A stretch of DNA of 64,000 bases from positions 2,604,001-2,668,000 of the forward strand of contig NZ_LN868938.1 in NCBI RefSeq assembly GCF_001182745.1. The letters are read 5' to 3'. Position numbers and translations under genes: made by a program. Shown one piece after another: positions 8,967 to 18,400 of this stretch. The notes beneath the pieces were generated by a model, which was not told the origin of the DNA, ran no database searches, and was given only the letters and a program-made list of their open reading frames with translations. Every line of letters begins with the position of its first letter. Positions within the stretch are counted from its first letter, which is position 1. Source of the DNA: Nocardia farcinica (lineage in GTDB: Bacteria; Actinomycetota; Actinomycetes; Mycobacteriales; Mycobacteriaceae).

Positions 8967-9537
8967 TCACCGCAGGCGGCGGATGTCGCCGCGCAGGCAG
9001 TAGAAGCCGCCGCGCGCGGATTCGACCACATACCTCGCACCTGATTCGCGGATGTCGCGAGGGAATTGGACCGTTCCATTCGCGGCGGTAGCCCGGGGAG
9101 ACGATGTGCACGCGCGGCCGCCCGTCGCGCTCCACGCACTCCACCACCACGCCGTCACCGGCGCCGGTGGTGATTTCGACGGTGTTGCTCGGCAGGACCG
9201 CCGACATCTCGGGTGCCTTGATCGAGACGGTCGGCGGCAGCACGCCGTCCTCGGCGGCGCGGACCGCGGATTCGGCGACGTCCAGACAGGCCAGGGTGCC
9301 GTTGGTGGTGACGAGGTAGAGCTTCTCGTCGTGGTACCGCACGGAGTAGGCCGAGCCGCAGCCGGTGGCGAGCTTCCACAGCACCGGCGCCGAACGGGCC
9401 GTGGAGCGCGAGCTGGCGATGGCGCGACGGGTGACCGAGCGCGCCGCGCGTGCCCCCATCACCGCGGGCGCGGTCATATCCCCGGTCCCGCTCGTCGTCG
9501 GTGCGTCGGCGCGAAAGCTAGCAGCACCCAGTGACAT
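8967..9537 (-). pseudogene. Conserved actinobacterial protein broken by a single-base frameshift
   Basis: The first frame from 9537 (or an ATG at 9477) runs through KLYLVTTNGTLACLDV and GYRREWNG, then loses family-like sequence. One base shifted, the other frame continues VQFPRDIRESGARYVVES and GGFYCLRGDIRRL to a stop at 8967. Joined, the two make a coherent product of about 170-190 residues: a beta-propeller-like N-part and the VQFPRxIRxxGARYVV tail seen in uncharacterised actinobacterial proteins. The shift is near 9075, one extra base between the AAC and GTC codons. It may be a true pseudogene or a sequencing error. Product function unknown. Confidence 0.65.
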
Positions 9538-9560
9538 TCAGGCGGGGACATTCAGGCGGG
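9533..9560. repeat. 14-bp perfect tandem duplication
   Basis: GACATTCAGGCGGG occurs twice head-to-tail (9533-9546 and 9547-9560). It spans the stop of the AraC-type gene and the first codon of the broken downstream gene, so it has duplicated the AraC stop context. Confidence 0.85.
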
Positions 9561-10343
9561 CCGCGGCTGGTCCTCGATGATGCGCAGCGTCCCGCCCAGG
9601 CCGAGGAACGCCGTCGGCGTGAGGCCGAACATGGCGCGGGAGGTGTCGCTGAAATGCGACGGCGAAGCGAATCCGGCGTCGACACCCGCGCGGGTGATGT
9701 CGTGCCCGGCCGCGTACGCCCGCGCCACCCGCAGCATCCGCGCCCACTGCACATAGCGGCGGAAGCTGGTCCCGGTCTGCGCGGCGAAGGTGCGGAGAAA
9801 GTAGGAGGTGGACAATCCGGCTCCTCGTGCCTGTTCCGAGGCGCGTTGGGGCTGGGCGGGATCGGCGCGGATGGCGGCCGCGACGGCGGCGATCCGGGGA
9901 TCGCGGATCACCGGCAGCGGCATCCCCGCCAGCTCGAGCACCCGGTCGACGTCGAGCGGGTCCCGCTCGCACAGCGCGATCAGCTCGGCTTCGTGCCGGT
10001 GTTCGACCGGGTAGCCGCCGACGGCGCGGTTCATTCCGCCGAGACAGTGCGCGACGCGGGTGGAGGTCGGATCGAAGAAGCAGTAGAGCATCCGCCCGCT
10101 GCTCCGCGCGACGTGGTGAATCGTCCTGGCGCGGAACAGGAAACTCCGCGCTTCGATGTCGCCGTGCTCGGGCACCCGCACGAGGAACGGCGCGTCGACG
10201 CCGACACCGAGCGAGGGGATGGCGGTCGAGTGCGGGTCGAGCCCGGGGCTCGGGCCGAGGTAGATCGCGTGCCCGAGCCGCACCCACAGTCGGGCCGTGC
10301 CCACATCCGCGGCGCACGTTTCCGGAAGTGCGAACCGGGTCAT
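9552..10343 (-). CDS. AraC-family transcriptional regulator
   Basis: 263 residues from the ATG at 10343 (MTRFALPE); the frame extends upstream but with Arg-rich non-protein-like sequence. The C-terminal HTH_18 domain spans about residues 165-255: LSTSYFLRTFAAQTGTSF, then FRRYVQWARMLRVARAY, and DAGFASPSHFSDTSRAMFG as the second helix-turn-helix. The N-terminal half is an AraC-type sensing domain. It is divergent to the hydrolase at 10385 with a 41-bp spacer, suggesting it controls that gene. Confidence 0.85.
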   Translation of the reverse strand: MTRFALPETCAADVGTARLWVRLGHAIYLGPSPGLDPHSTAIPSLGVGVDAPFLVRVPEHGDIEARSFLFRARTIHHVARSSGRMLYCFFDPTSTRVAHCLGGMNRAVGGYPVEHRHEAELIALCERDPLDVDRVLELAGMPLPVIRDPRIAAVAAAIRADPAQPQRASEQARGAGLSTSYFLRTFAAQTGTSFRRYVQWARMLRVARAYAAGHDITRAGVDAGFASPSHFSDTSRAMFGLTPTAFLGLGGTLRIIEDQPRPA

Positions 10344-10384
10344 GGGGCCGACGATACCCACAACCGAACAACCCCAGGGAGGCG

Positions 10385-11182
10385 ATGATGAGCAGTTCCC
10401 TCGACAGCCCCGCGCGGGAGACGACCGTCGACGGCGTCCGCGTGGCCTACGTGACCGCGGGCCGCGGCGAACCACTGGTGCTGTTGCACGGCTGGCCGGA
10501 GGATCATCGCGCCTGGTCGCATCAGCTCGCACCGCTGGCGGCGGTGCGGCGCGTGATCGCGCCCGATCTGCCCGGCTGGGGCGCCTCCGACCGCGATGTC
10601 CGCCTGTCCCACGACTACGGCGGCTTTCTCGGCCTCGGTTTCCTGCACCGGTATCCGCACCGGGTCCGCCGGTTCGCGCTCCTGAACTCCCGCGCCCACG
10701 GCACCTTCACCTGGCCCTACCGCCTGCTGTTCGGCGCGTTCACCACGCTCGCGAGCCACCGCGCCACCCGCCGCTTGCTCACCGTGCGCGCGATGTATCC
10801 CCTGCACCGCTGGGGCCTGCGCGGATATGTCCGCAACGGCTCGTTCTCCCCCGGCCTGCTCGACGACTACCTGAGCATGCTGCGCACCCCCGAAGGCCGC
10901 CGCTGGTACGCCCACTTCTGGGCCGGTTACCGGGTGCGGGTGCGCCCCGAACTCGCCGCGGGTCTGGCCGCCGTCGACTGCCCGACCACCGTGATCTGGG
11001 GACGCCGCGACCCGGCCATCCCCCTGCACACCGCCCGGGAACTGGCGAGCCGCATCCCCGGCGCGCACCTGGTCCTGCTCGACGCCGACCATTTCCTGAT
11101 GGAGCAACGTCCCGCCGAGGTCACCGAAGCACTGCTCGCCTGGCTCGACCGGCCTGTCGAGAACACTGCGGCGGCAAACTGA
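10385..11182 (+). CDS. Alpha/beta hydrolase with apparent internal deletion at the nucleophile elbow
   Basis: 265 residues, starting MMSSSL after AGGGAGG. Oxyanion-hole region LVLLHGWPEDHRAW and lid/acid region VIWGRRDPAIPL and DADHFLMEQRP (acid and His) are normal. Between DLPGWGASDRDVRL and SHDYGGFLGLGF the usual helix and strand of about 28 residues are missing. Related epoxide-hydrolase/dehalogenase-like proteins have one HDY shortly after the SDR motif and a second HDYGG at the nucleophile Asp. A deletion between two such short repeats would produce exactly this sequence. The product is likely misfolded or inactive. Divergent from the AraC gene. Confidence 0.8.
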   Translation: MMSSSLDSPARETTVDGVRVAYVTAGRGEPLVLLHGWPEDHRAWSHQLAPLAAVRRVIAPDLPGWGASDRDVRLSHDYGGFLGLGFLHRYPHRVRRFALLNSRAHGTFTWPYRLLFGAFTTLASHRATRRLLTVRAMYPLHRWGLRGYVRNGSFSPGLLDDYLSMLRTPEGRRWYAHFWAGYRVRVRPELAAGLAAVDCPTTVIWGRRDPAIPLHTARELASRIPGAHLVLLDADHFLMEQRPAEVTEALLAWLDRPVENTAAAN

Positions 11183-11183
11183 T

Positions 11184-11561
11184 TCACTCCTCGAGCCACA
11201 CCAGACAGAAGGTGTGCCCGACCGGATCGGTGTAGACGCGGAAGTTCTCGGCCGCCTGCACGAACTTCGCCCCGAGCGCCAGCACCGCGGGCTCGGCGAC
11301 CTCCACATCGCGCACCAGGATGTCCAGGTGGATCTGCTGCGAGGCGCGCGGATCCGGAAAGGTCGGCGGCTGATATTCCGGTGCGAGCTGGAAGGCCAGC
11401 CGCCGCCCCTGCGGATCCAGCAGCGCCACCCACGTCCGATCGCTCTCCTCCTCGATGATCTCACCGCCCAGCAGACCCCGGTAGAACTCGGCCAGCTCCC
11501 GCGGCTCCGGGCAGTCCAACACGACCGTCCGCAAACCCTTGACACCCTCCGCCGTCATCAT
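11184..11561 (-). CDS. VOC/glyoxalase-family protein
   Basis: 125 residues from one of two adjacent ATGs (11561 or 11558) behind GAGGAGG. It has the glyoxalase/bleomycin-resistance betaalphabetabetabeta repeats: GLRTVVLDCPEPRELAEFY at the start, WVALLDPQGRRLAFQL, then IHLDILVRDVEVAEP and YTDPVGHTFCLVW. Substrate unknown. Convergent with the hydrolase at 10385 (1-bp gap between stops). Confidence 0.85.
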   Translation of the reverse strand: MMTAEGVKGLRTVVLDCPEPRELAEFYRGLLGGEIIEEESDRTWVALLDPQGRRLAFQLAPEYQPPTFPDPRASQQIHLDILVRDVEVAEPAVLALGAKFVQAAENFRVYTDPVGHTFCLVWLEE

Positions 11562-11654
11562 CGACCTCCTCCGCTCGGACAACGCGGTGCGTGTACCCGG
11601 TGGGGTGGGGTGGAAACCGGCCGCCCTCGGGGACGAAGTGCCCGGCTGAACCAA

Positions 11655-12551
11655 CTACCGATCCCGCACCGCCGTGCGATCCGGTGCCAGGAGTTCGATG
11701 AGTGCGGTGACACTCTGCGCGGCCCGCCCCTCGTCGACGGCCCGGCGCAGGAGATCGTGCATCGGCGAATGCCAGGACATGTCGACCCCGGTCTCCTCCC
11801 CGAGCCGCCGGTCATCCTCGATCGCGGCATGGAACAGCCCGATCGAGGACCCGAGCCGCGTGTAATCGCGATGGTCGATCTCCTCGGCCAGCACCGGCAG
11901 CAGCGATTCGATCATCTGCAACCATTTGACCGAATACGGCACCATCGATCGCGCCGGCAGCCCGCGCGACGCCACCATCGCGGCCCCCTCGAAGAACCCG
12001 AGCAACGCGGGGAGCAAGGTCGCGCCGACCGCGGATTCGTAGAGCGCGGCGGTATCCGGCTCGGCCCCCAGATGCACGAGGTCCCCACCGAGCGCCCGCA
12101 ACACGTCGTAGTAGCGGTCGAAGATCTCCCGCTCCCCACCGAAATACAGCAGCGTGTCCGGCTTTCCGACCGCCCCGGGCACATTCTTCACCGCGCCACC
12201 GAGGAATCCCGCACCCTTCTCGGTGACCCAATCGGCGAATTCCCTTGCGGATGCGGGTGTTCCGCTGTTCAACGTGATGATCGTCCGCCCACTCAGCGCA
12301 TCCACCGCCGCACCCAGACTGTCCCGCGTAGCCGCGAAACTCGTCGCGGTCCCGATGATCAACGGGCTCGCCGCGACAGCCTCCGCAATCCCGAGTTCCT
12401 GCCGCGCCCCCGCCGCCACCGACGCCGCCGCACGTTTCGGGGCGCGATTCCACACCGTGGTCGGATGCCCCGCCGAAAGCAGTGCCTCGGCGACCGCGGT
12501 GCCCATCGAACCGGTGCCGAGCACGGTCACCGAAGTGTTCTGGCCTGTCAT
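11655..12551 (-). CDS. NAD(P)-binding imine-reductase-like / beta-hydroxyacid dehydrogenase-family protein
   Basis: 298 residues starting MTGQNTSVTVLGTGSMGTAV: a Rossmann GxGxMG motif at residues 11-16, then VWNRAPKRAA as NADP-binding region. The C-terminal helical half (LYFGGEREIFDRYYDVLRAL onward) matches the imine reductase-type C-domain rather than the classical 6-phosphogluconate dehydrogenase one. IREDs reduce cyclic imines with NADPH; the natural substrate here is unknown. Stands alone, 93 bp from the VOC gene. Confidence 0.8.
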   Translation of the reverse strand: MTGQNTSVTVLGTGSMGTAVAEALLSAGHPTTVWNRAPKRAAASVAAGARQELGIAEAVAASPLIIGTATSFAATRDSLGAAVDALSGRTIITLNSGTPASAREFADWVTEKGAGFLGGAVKNVPGAVGKPDTLLYFGGEREIFDRYYDVLRALGGDLVHLGAEPDTAALYESAVGATLLPALLGFFEGAAMVASRGLPARSMVPYSVKWLQMIESLLPVLAEEIDHRDYTRLGSSIGLFHAAIEDDRRLGEETGVDMSWHSPMHDLLRRAVDEGRAAQSVTALIELLAPDRTAVRDR

Positions 12552-12850
12552 GAAACTCCGATCACGGGGTTGCGCCGTGCAACCACGGCGAGATTCTCGA
12601 TTGGGGCGAGTGTCGGTGCGCGGCAGGGCGGCGACAAGTACGCACTTTTGCCGGGAGCTCCCCACCCCGGGGTAAGCGAACAGGTCACCGCAGCACTCGG
12701 CCGACGGAACCTGTCTCGAATCACAGACTCGTACAGCGATGCCCCTGCCGGCGGCCGCCCGCCGATCGGAACTACCCTCGCGATCCGTGCCGTGGACGAG
12801 AATTCCCGGTGACCGGTGCACGAAGAGACGCGTGGGAAGGCAGCGGCCGG
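12552..12850. other. Divergent intergenic region
   Basis: About 300 bp between the imine-reductase-like gene and the inositol-monophosphatase gene, which diverge. It holds both promoters. No repeat or RNA gene is evident. Confidence 0.5.
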
Positions 12851-13657
12851 GTGAATGGTCTCGACGAACTCCTCGACATCGCACGGGCAGCAGTCACGGA
12901 AGGCGCACGGCTCCTGGCGAGCACGCCGGCAGGAAAGATTGCTGCCAAGAGCGACCGCGATTACGTCACCGAATTGGACGTCGAGATTCAAATGGTGGTC
13001 CAGCAGTTCTTGGCGCGGCGCACGCCGGAGATCGGCTTCCTCGGGGAGGAAGCGAACCCCGCACCGGACCTGTCGGAACAGTCTCGCTGGTGGACCTTGG
13101 ACCCCATCGACGGCACCTCGAACTTCGTCCACGGACTCCCTCTCTGCGCCGTCTCGCTCGCCCTGGTCGAGCACGGGCGATCCGTGCTCGGCGTCGTCAA
13201 CGCACCATTCCTCGACCTCGAGTATCACGCCGCCCTCGATGCCGGGGCCTCTGTGAACGACGCGCCGATGACCGCGAGTACCGTCACCCGCCTCTCCGAC
13301 GCCGTGATCTCTCTCGGCGACTACGCGGTCGGCGCCGGGGCCGCCCGGAAGAACCGGGAGCGCCTGGCGATCACGACCGCACTCGCGGAGCGGGTCGAGC
13401 GGGTGCGGATGTTCGGTTCGGCGGCACTCGACCTCGTGTGGGTGGCCGAGGGACGCACCGACGGCTGCGTCATGCTGTCCAACAACCCCTGGGACACCGC
13501 CGCCGGTGCTCTGATCGCCGCCGAGAGCGGCGCGCTGGTCACCGACACCGACGGCAGCCCGCACACCGTCGGGTCCAAACACACCATCGCCGCTGCGCCG
13601 GGCCTGTCTGCCGAGCTACTCCGTCTGGTGGCCGATGCGAGAGCAGGTCATCACTGA
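12851..13657 (+). CDS. Inositol-monophosphatase-family phosphatase
   Basis: 268 residues from the GTG at 12851 behind GGAAGG; a GTG at 12809 is possible. Metal-binding motifs are intact: GFLGEEANP (Glu), WTLDPIDGTSNFVHGLP (DPIDGT) and NNPWDTAAGALIAAESGA (WDxAAG). The family dephosphorylates inositol phosphate, histidinol phosphate or PAP; the exact substrate cannot be told. It is the last host gene before the integrated element; attL begins 235 bp downstream. Confidence 0.88.
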   Translation: MNGLDELLDIARAAVTEGARLLASTPAGKIAAKSDRDYVTELDVEIQMVVQQFLARRTPEIGFLGEEANPAPDLSEQSRWWTLDPIDGTSNFVHGLPLCAVSLALVEHGRSVLGVVNAPFLDLEYHAALDAGASVNDAPMTASTVTRLSDAVISLGDYAVGAGAARKNRERLAITTALAERVERVRMFGSAALDLVWVAEGRTDGCVMLSNNPWDTAAGALIAAESGALVTDTDGSPHTVGSKHTIAAAPGLSAELLRLVADARAGHH

Positions 13658-13891
13658 TCGAGCGGGAAAGCGCATACTCACTCGGCGACCGGGGATTGCG
13701 ATTACTTCTGCTCGGAGAAGGCATTCCGCCCGGCATAGTTTCGCCGCGCCTCGAAGACCGGGCGACGCTCGGCTGCGCGCGGCGGGGCAGCGACCGCCCC
13801 ACCACACCGGCTCGAACAGCGTTTTTTCGAAGGCCGAAGACTCCTGGACACAGGCCGAGAAGTTGCAAACAATTCCCAGGAAGAAGGGATG

Positions 13892-13933
13892 GTGGGGCGG
13901 GCGGGGCTCGAACCCGCGACCAATGGATTATGA
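13892..13933. repeat. attL: 42-bp repeat of tRNA-Met 3' half
   Basis: Identical to 27930-27971. It contains the T arm and anticodon-loop side of the tRNA but no 5' half, so it is not a second tRNA gene. Homology stops exactly after ATTATGA. Confidence 0.9.
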
Positions 13934-14211
13934 CGCCTGGCGTTTCGTCACTTCCCATCGGTTCGCGAAAGACGTTGAATCCGAGCCCTATCCGACCGAT
14001 CAGGGCGCCCGTCACATCGTGACGTTTCCTGTTATTTCCCACCCATATACGTCGATTAAACGATGGGCGGATCGCCCACCTCCTGGGATCACAGTGGTGG
14101 GCGCTCGATGCCGGGGAGCCGCTTCGGGGGGTCGGGGGTCGACCCGGCATCGAGCGCTGATCTGAGTGTGTTCACCCGACACCGGGACCGGAACCGCTCT
14201 ACCGTTGACCT
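13934..14211. other. attL-proximal noncoding region with 15-bp inverted repeat
   Basis: No gene. It holds a perfect 15-bp inverted repeat, GCGCTCGATGCCGGG at 14101-14115 and its complement at 14143-14157, separated by 27 bp, and a smaller CGTCAC-ATC-GTGACG hairpin near 14010. The repeat lies 54 bp before the HTH/TPR gene. Possible roles are integrase arm sites, packaging site or operator; none is demonstrated. Confidence 0.6.
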
Positions 14212-15141
14212 GTGTTGACCGATGGCACGGTGACGGGGGAACTGCTGCGGGAACTGCGGTGCGCCGCGGGGATCGGGCTACGCCGCATGGCCGCGCAGAC
14301 CCACTACACCCCCAGCTACTTATCTCTGGTGGAGACCGGCCGCCGACCGGTCACCGAGGGAGTTCTCGACCGCTACCGCGCGGTGCTGTCCGATCCGGTG
14401 CTTGACGGCGTGGATCTCCGACGACTCAGCTCCACAGTCTCCGACCCGTCCAGCGCAGGACTGAGCGGGGTTGATGACCTGGCAGTGATACTCGACAAGA
14501 CCCGCCACCTCGAGGACACCGTGGGCGCCGCGACGGTGGTGTCGTTGGTGAGAGGCATGGACGGCACCGCACGGGAATTGGCGCGGCACGGTGCCGGTGG
14601 CCGGCCCTCGGCGGCCCTGGCGTCGGACGTGACCCGCTACCGGGGATGGCTCGAGCACGCTATCGGCCGGCGCATGGTCGCTGATCGGGTGTTGCGCGAC
14701 GCCGTGGAACTGGCGCAGGACGGGGCGCAGCGGGCACACGCCCTGTCGTTTCGGTCGCTCACTGCCCGCCATGACGGCGACCTGGCGAAAGCCCTGGACC
14801 TGGCCGATGGCGCGTTGGCCGAGGATGGGGTTCACCCGGCGTTGCGCGCGTTCGACCGGTATTGGAAGGCCGAGTTGCTCGCTCGCCGCGGTGAGCATCG
14901 CGCGGCCGCGCGGGAGCTGGCCGCCGATCCGCCGGAATACGACGAACTGCCGCCGGGCGGTTACTGGTACACCCCGGGGTTCCTCGGGGTGCAGCGAGGC
15001 CTGGTGCTCAGTTGCATGGGCCGCCGCGCGGACGGCATCGCCGAGGCGACGCAGGGCGTGAAGGCCATGCCCGCCGAGCATCGGCATACGGACTGGCTGA
15101 ATGTGATGCTCGCCCAGGTTGATCCGGACATGCGCGACTGA
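14212..15141 (+). CDS. XRE-type HTH regulator with helical (TPR-like) C-domain, element-borne
   Basis: 309 residues from GTG at 14212. The N-terminal 60 residues form a Cro/CI-type HTH: LRCAAGIGLRRMAAQTHYTP then SYLSLVETGRRPVTEGVLDR. The rest is Ala/Arg-rich antiparallel helices (for example LADGALAEDGVHPALRAFDR) resembling TPR-type sensor domains of actinobacterial HTH regulators. It lies alone between attL and the convergent tape-measure gene, in the position where integrated elements carry cargo or control genes. It may sense a peptide or a phage cue, but that is only a guess from domain layout. Confidence 0.7.
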   Translation: MLTDGTVTGELLRELRCAAGIGLRRMAAQTHYTPSYLSLVETGRRPVTEGVLDRYRAVLSDPVLDGVDLRRLSSTVSDPSSAGLSGVDDLAVILDKTRHLEDTVGAATVVSLVRGMDGTARELARHGAGGRPSAALASDVTRYRGWLEHAIGRRMVADRVLRDAVELAQDGAQRAHALSFRSLTARHDGDLAKALDLADGALAEDGVHPALRAFDRYWKAELLARRGEHRAAARELAADPPEYDELPPGGYWYTPGFLGVQRGLVLSCMGRRADGIAEATQGVKAMPAEHRHTDWLNVMLAQVDPDMRD

Positions 15142-15191
15142 CCGCCGAGGAGAGTGACCGGAAGTAACTCACCTCGAATTCGGCGCCTGCT

Positions 15192-15215
15192 CTACTGCGT
15201 CAAATGACGCAGTAG
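15192..15215. terminator. Perfect hairpin CTACTGCGTC-AAAT-GACGCAGTAG
   Basis: 10-bp perfect arms, 4-nt loop, between the convergent HTH/TPR gene (stop 15141) and tape-measure gene (stop 15413). Most likely a terminator for the plus-strand gene. Confidence 0.65.
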
Positions 15216-15322
15216 AAGGTTCGCGGCGGATTGTCTCGCGGCTATCCCCAGTTGCCGCCGCAACCGTGCGGCTGACCGACACGGTTGTTAGTGAACCAAA
15301 CTCTCAAACGAGGCCCGATCAT

Positions 15323-15340
15323 TTTGCCGACGTCGGCAAA
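15323..15340. repeat. 18-bp perfect palindrome
   Basis: TTTGCCGACGTCGGCAAA reads the same on both strands. It lies in the convergent spacer where no promoter is expected, so it may be a protein-binding site (for example packaging or regulatory) rather than a terminator. Confidence 0.6.
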
Positions 15341-15375
15341 TAGATCGGATCGCGCAAATTGCGATGCTAGGCACC

Positions 15376-15407
15376 GCGACAGGTGTCCAGAATCGAACAC
15401 CTGTCGC
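15376..15407 (-). terminator. Hairpin terminator of the satellite structural operon
   Basis: 11-bp perfect arms GCGACAGGTGT (15376-15386) and ACACCTGTCGC (15397-15407) with a 10-nt loop, 5 bp after the tape-measure stop codon. Confidence 0.7.
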
Positions 15408-15412
15408 CGTTG

Positions 15413-18400
15413 CTACGGCAGCGACGCCATGAGTCCGATCGCCTTGGCGTGGGCTCGACGCTCGGCCAACTCCACCAGATCGTCGACGTCCGCTACTCGC
15501 GCGTTGATCGTGGTGGACAGGTCGTGCCCGGCCGCGGCCGTGGCACCGGTGGGAGCGACGAACGCGTTGGGGTCGACCCTGTTCGCTGACCAGCTGGAGG
15601 CGTTGATTGCCTCCAGCAGGGGGGCGTTGCGGGCCGCGGCGTCGGCGTTGACGATGAACTCGCCGTTGGACAAGGGCGCGAGGAACCCGTCGTCGCGGGG
15701 GCCGCCGGGCCCGATCGCCCACCCGCCATCGCGGTAGCCGTGCCCCTGCCCCCACATGGTCGACAGGTCCATGCCGTAGCGGGCGCGGTAGTAGCGCAAG
15801 GCGGCGACCATGTTGGCGTAGGGGTGGGTGCGGTCGTTCGGCAGCGCCGGATCCCGGTAGGTGGCGAACGTCCCGGGGATCACCTGCAGCAATCCCACGG
15901 CTTCGTTGCCGCCGGAGTTGACGTCGATGACCTGCTGCACGATCGCCGGGTCGCCACCGGACTCGGACTGGATCTGGGCGAGCATGATGTCGACCTGGTT
16001 GGGGTTGAAGCCCTCTTTGATCAACGCCTGTGTCGCCAACCCCCGCCACTGCTCCACCCCGGCACCAGGGGTGTAGGCGGCGGCGCCCTGCACGGTGATG
16101 GTGCCCAGATCCTCCGGCGTACCAGGGACATTCGACGGCGCCGCGGACTGTGGGGTGGTGGTCGTGACCATCGACGGCAGGTTCTTCGGGGTGTAGCTGT
16201 ACTCCGGCTGCTGCAGCTGCCCGTTCTTCTGCGAGTAGAAGTCCAGCGCGGTCCCGATCGCCCGGTTGTACGGGTTGGACTCGGACAAGATGCTGTTTTC
16301 CAGACCGAACGCCGACAGCAGACCGGTCGCCAGGATCGATCCCGCCCGAGAGAAGATCCCTTGCAGGGACGGCGGCGTGGACTCACTGCCAGTGGTCTTC
16401 TGCGACGACTCCAGCGAGTTCTGCGCCTGCTGGTACTTCAAGTCCGCCGCGAGCTTGTCGGCGTCGGTGGAGTTCGGGTTCGCGTAGACGGCGTTGCGTT
16501 CGCTGTTGGCGGCATCCACTGCCGCCTCACCTTGCAGCCGCTGCAGCTCTTGGTCGCTGCGCCGCCCGGGCAGTGGCGCCTGCGTGTACAGCACCTGCTG
16601 GGTGGTGACGCCGGAGGTGTCGCCGGTGCCGATCCCGCCCACGCCGGTGGTGCTCGCGCCCGTGGCCTGCATCTGCAGGAACGCCCACTGGTTGAACATG
16701 GGGTGGTTGTAGCCAGCCGCCGACCCGCCGTACACGACACCGGCGGAGCCGTTGGATTCGACGTTCACCCCAGACGGCAAGGTGCCCGCGGTGTGGCCGC
16801 CGCCGGGCATGTTGGGGTCGTTGACCCACCCGACCCGGAACGCGCCCGGTCCGCCCTTGCCGGTCTGCCAGCCGAGCGCCGCCAACCACTGGCCCTCGTT
16901 CGCGGTCGACATGCGGCCGGTGTCAGGCGGAAGCCCGGCAGCGACGTTGGCGAGCTTGGAGATCAGACCCGAGCAGTCGAACTCGCCACCGTAGGGTGTC
17001 CCGGCCAGGGAGCGGGCGTAGTCTTCGAGGGCCTGCGCCGACCCGCCGACCACACCACCCTCGGCCATGCGCGGGAAGGTGCCGGCGTTGATCGCGGCCA
17101 GTTCCCGGTCGTACCGGGCAGCGGAGTCGCGGTTGATGACCCATTCCCCGCCGTCGAGCCACGTCATGGGCGCACCTGTCGCCGCGGCGACGCCGAGGAT
17201 GCCGTCGCGGCGTTCAGTGCCGGGGCCGGTCGTGGGCAGCTGCCCACCCTCAGCACGCGCCGGGAGCTGCACAGTCCCACGCGCCTCGATACCCGCGAAC
17301 CGCGCGATCTCTACGTTGACCTTCATGGTCACTGGCTGCTCGGTGAACTGACGGATATCGGCCCGCGCCTGCTCAGTGTTGGCGATCAGGGTCAAGGTTC
17401 CGTCCAGGTTGTTGCGGATCTCGTACTGCAACTCCCGAATTCGGGCCAGGTTCTCAGGCGTCGTGTCCTTGATGACGATCGTCTTCTCATCGGGCACCGA
17501 CTGGACCGAAATGCCCATCTCGTCGAACCGTTGCTTGCCCTGCTCGGTGAGGGTGAAAGTACCCTTAAGGGTTTCGTTGATCCGCTGCCATGCCTCCCGC
17601 GCCTCCGCGGTGGCAGTGTTCTGCCCGTTCATCTCCCCGCCGAGCGTGGCCGCGGACTCGCCGACATCGGTCATGGTGTCCTTGAGCATCGCCAAATCGG
17701 CCACCGGGATGCCCTTGTCCTTGAGCTCCTGGACCGCGTCGGTGTACTTCTTCACCGCTTCCGGAATGCCCTGGAGTGCCTGCGCGATCTCGGTATCGGT
17801 CAGCTTGGTCTGCAACCGGACCTGCTCGAACTCGAACTCCGATTCCCGCTTCATCGGCATCTGCTCGAGGATGATCGCGGTGATGTGGTCGTTGATCGCC
17901 TTCTTGCCTGCCTCGTCCAAGCCCAGGCCGGCGCGGACGAACGTGTGCGGACTGACACCGAGACCGGCGGCCCGCTCGAGATACCCGGTCTCTTCCAGCT
18001 TCTGAGTGGTGTTGGCGATCGTCTCCTGAGTGATCGCGCCAGTCTGCTGGTCGAGGGTGCCGCGCAGATCGTTGACCGCAGCCTGCTGCTTGCGCGCCGC
18101 CTCTTCGGCTTCGGCGTGCTTCTGGGTCAGGTAAGTCAGTCCCGCGCCCACGCCGAGGGTCAAGGCAGCCACACCGAGCGGACCCATCGCGCCCAGGGCA
18201 CCGCCGAGCATGCCCGCCGATCCCGCGGCGCTCTGAGCCGCCGAACCGTAGCCCTGCCGGAAGTTCGCCATAGCCGTGCCCGCGCCCGCGATCGAACCGC
18301 GCACCGCATCGAAAATGGGGCCGATCGTCTTCACTGCCAGGTAGGCGATGACGACATCGCGCACCAAGTCCGGGTGATCGGCCAGCAGATCACCGGCCAC

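Noticed and set aside
13892..13933. A second tRNA-Met at the left boundary
   Set aside because: Only the 3' half is present; D arm and 5' acceptor are missing, so it is attL.
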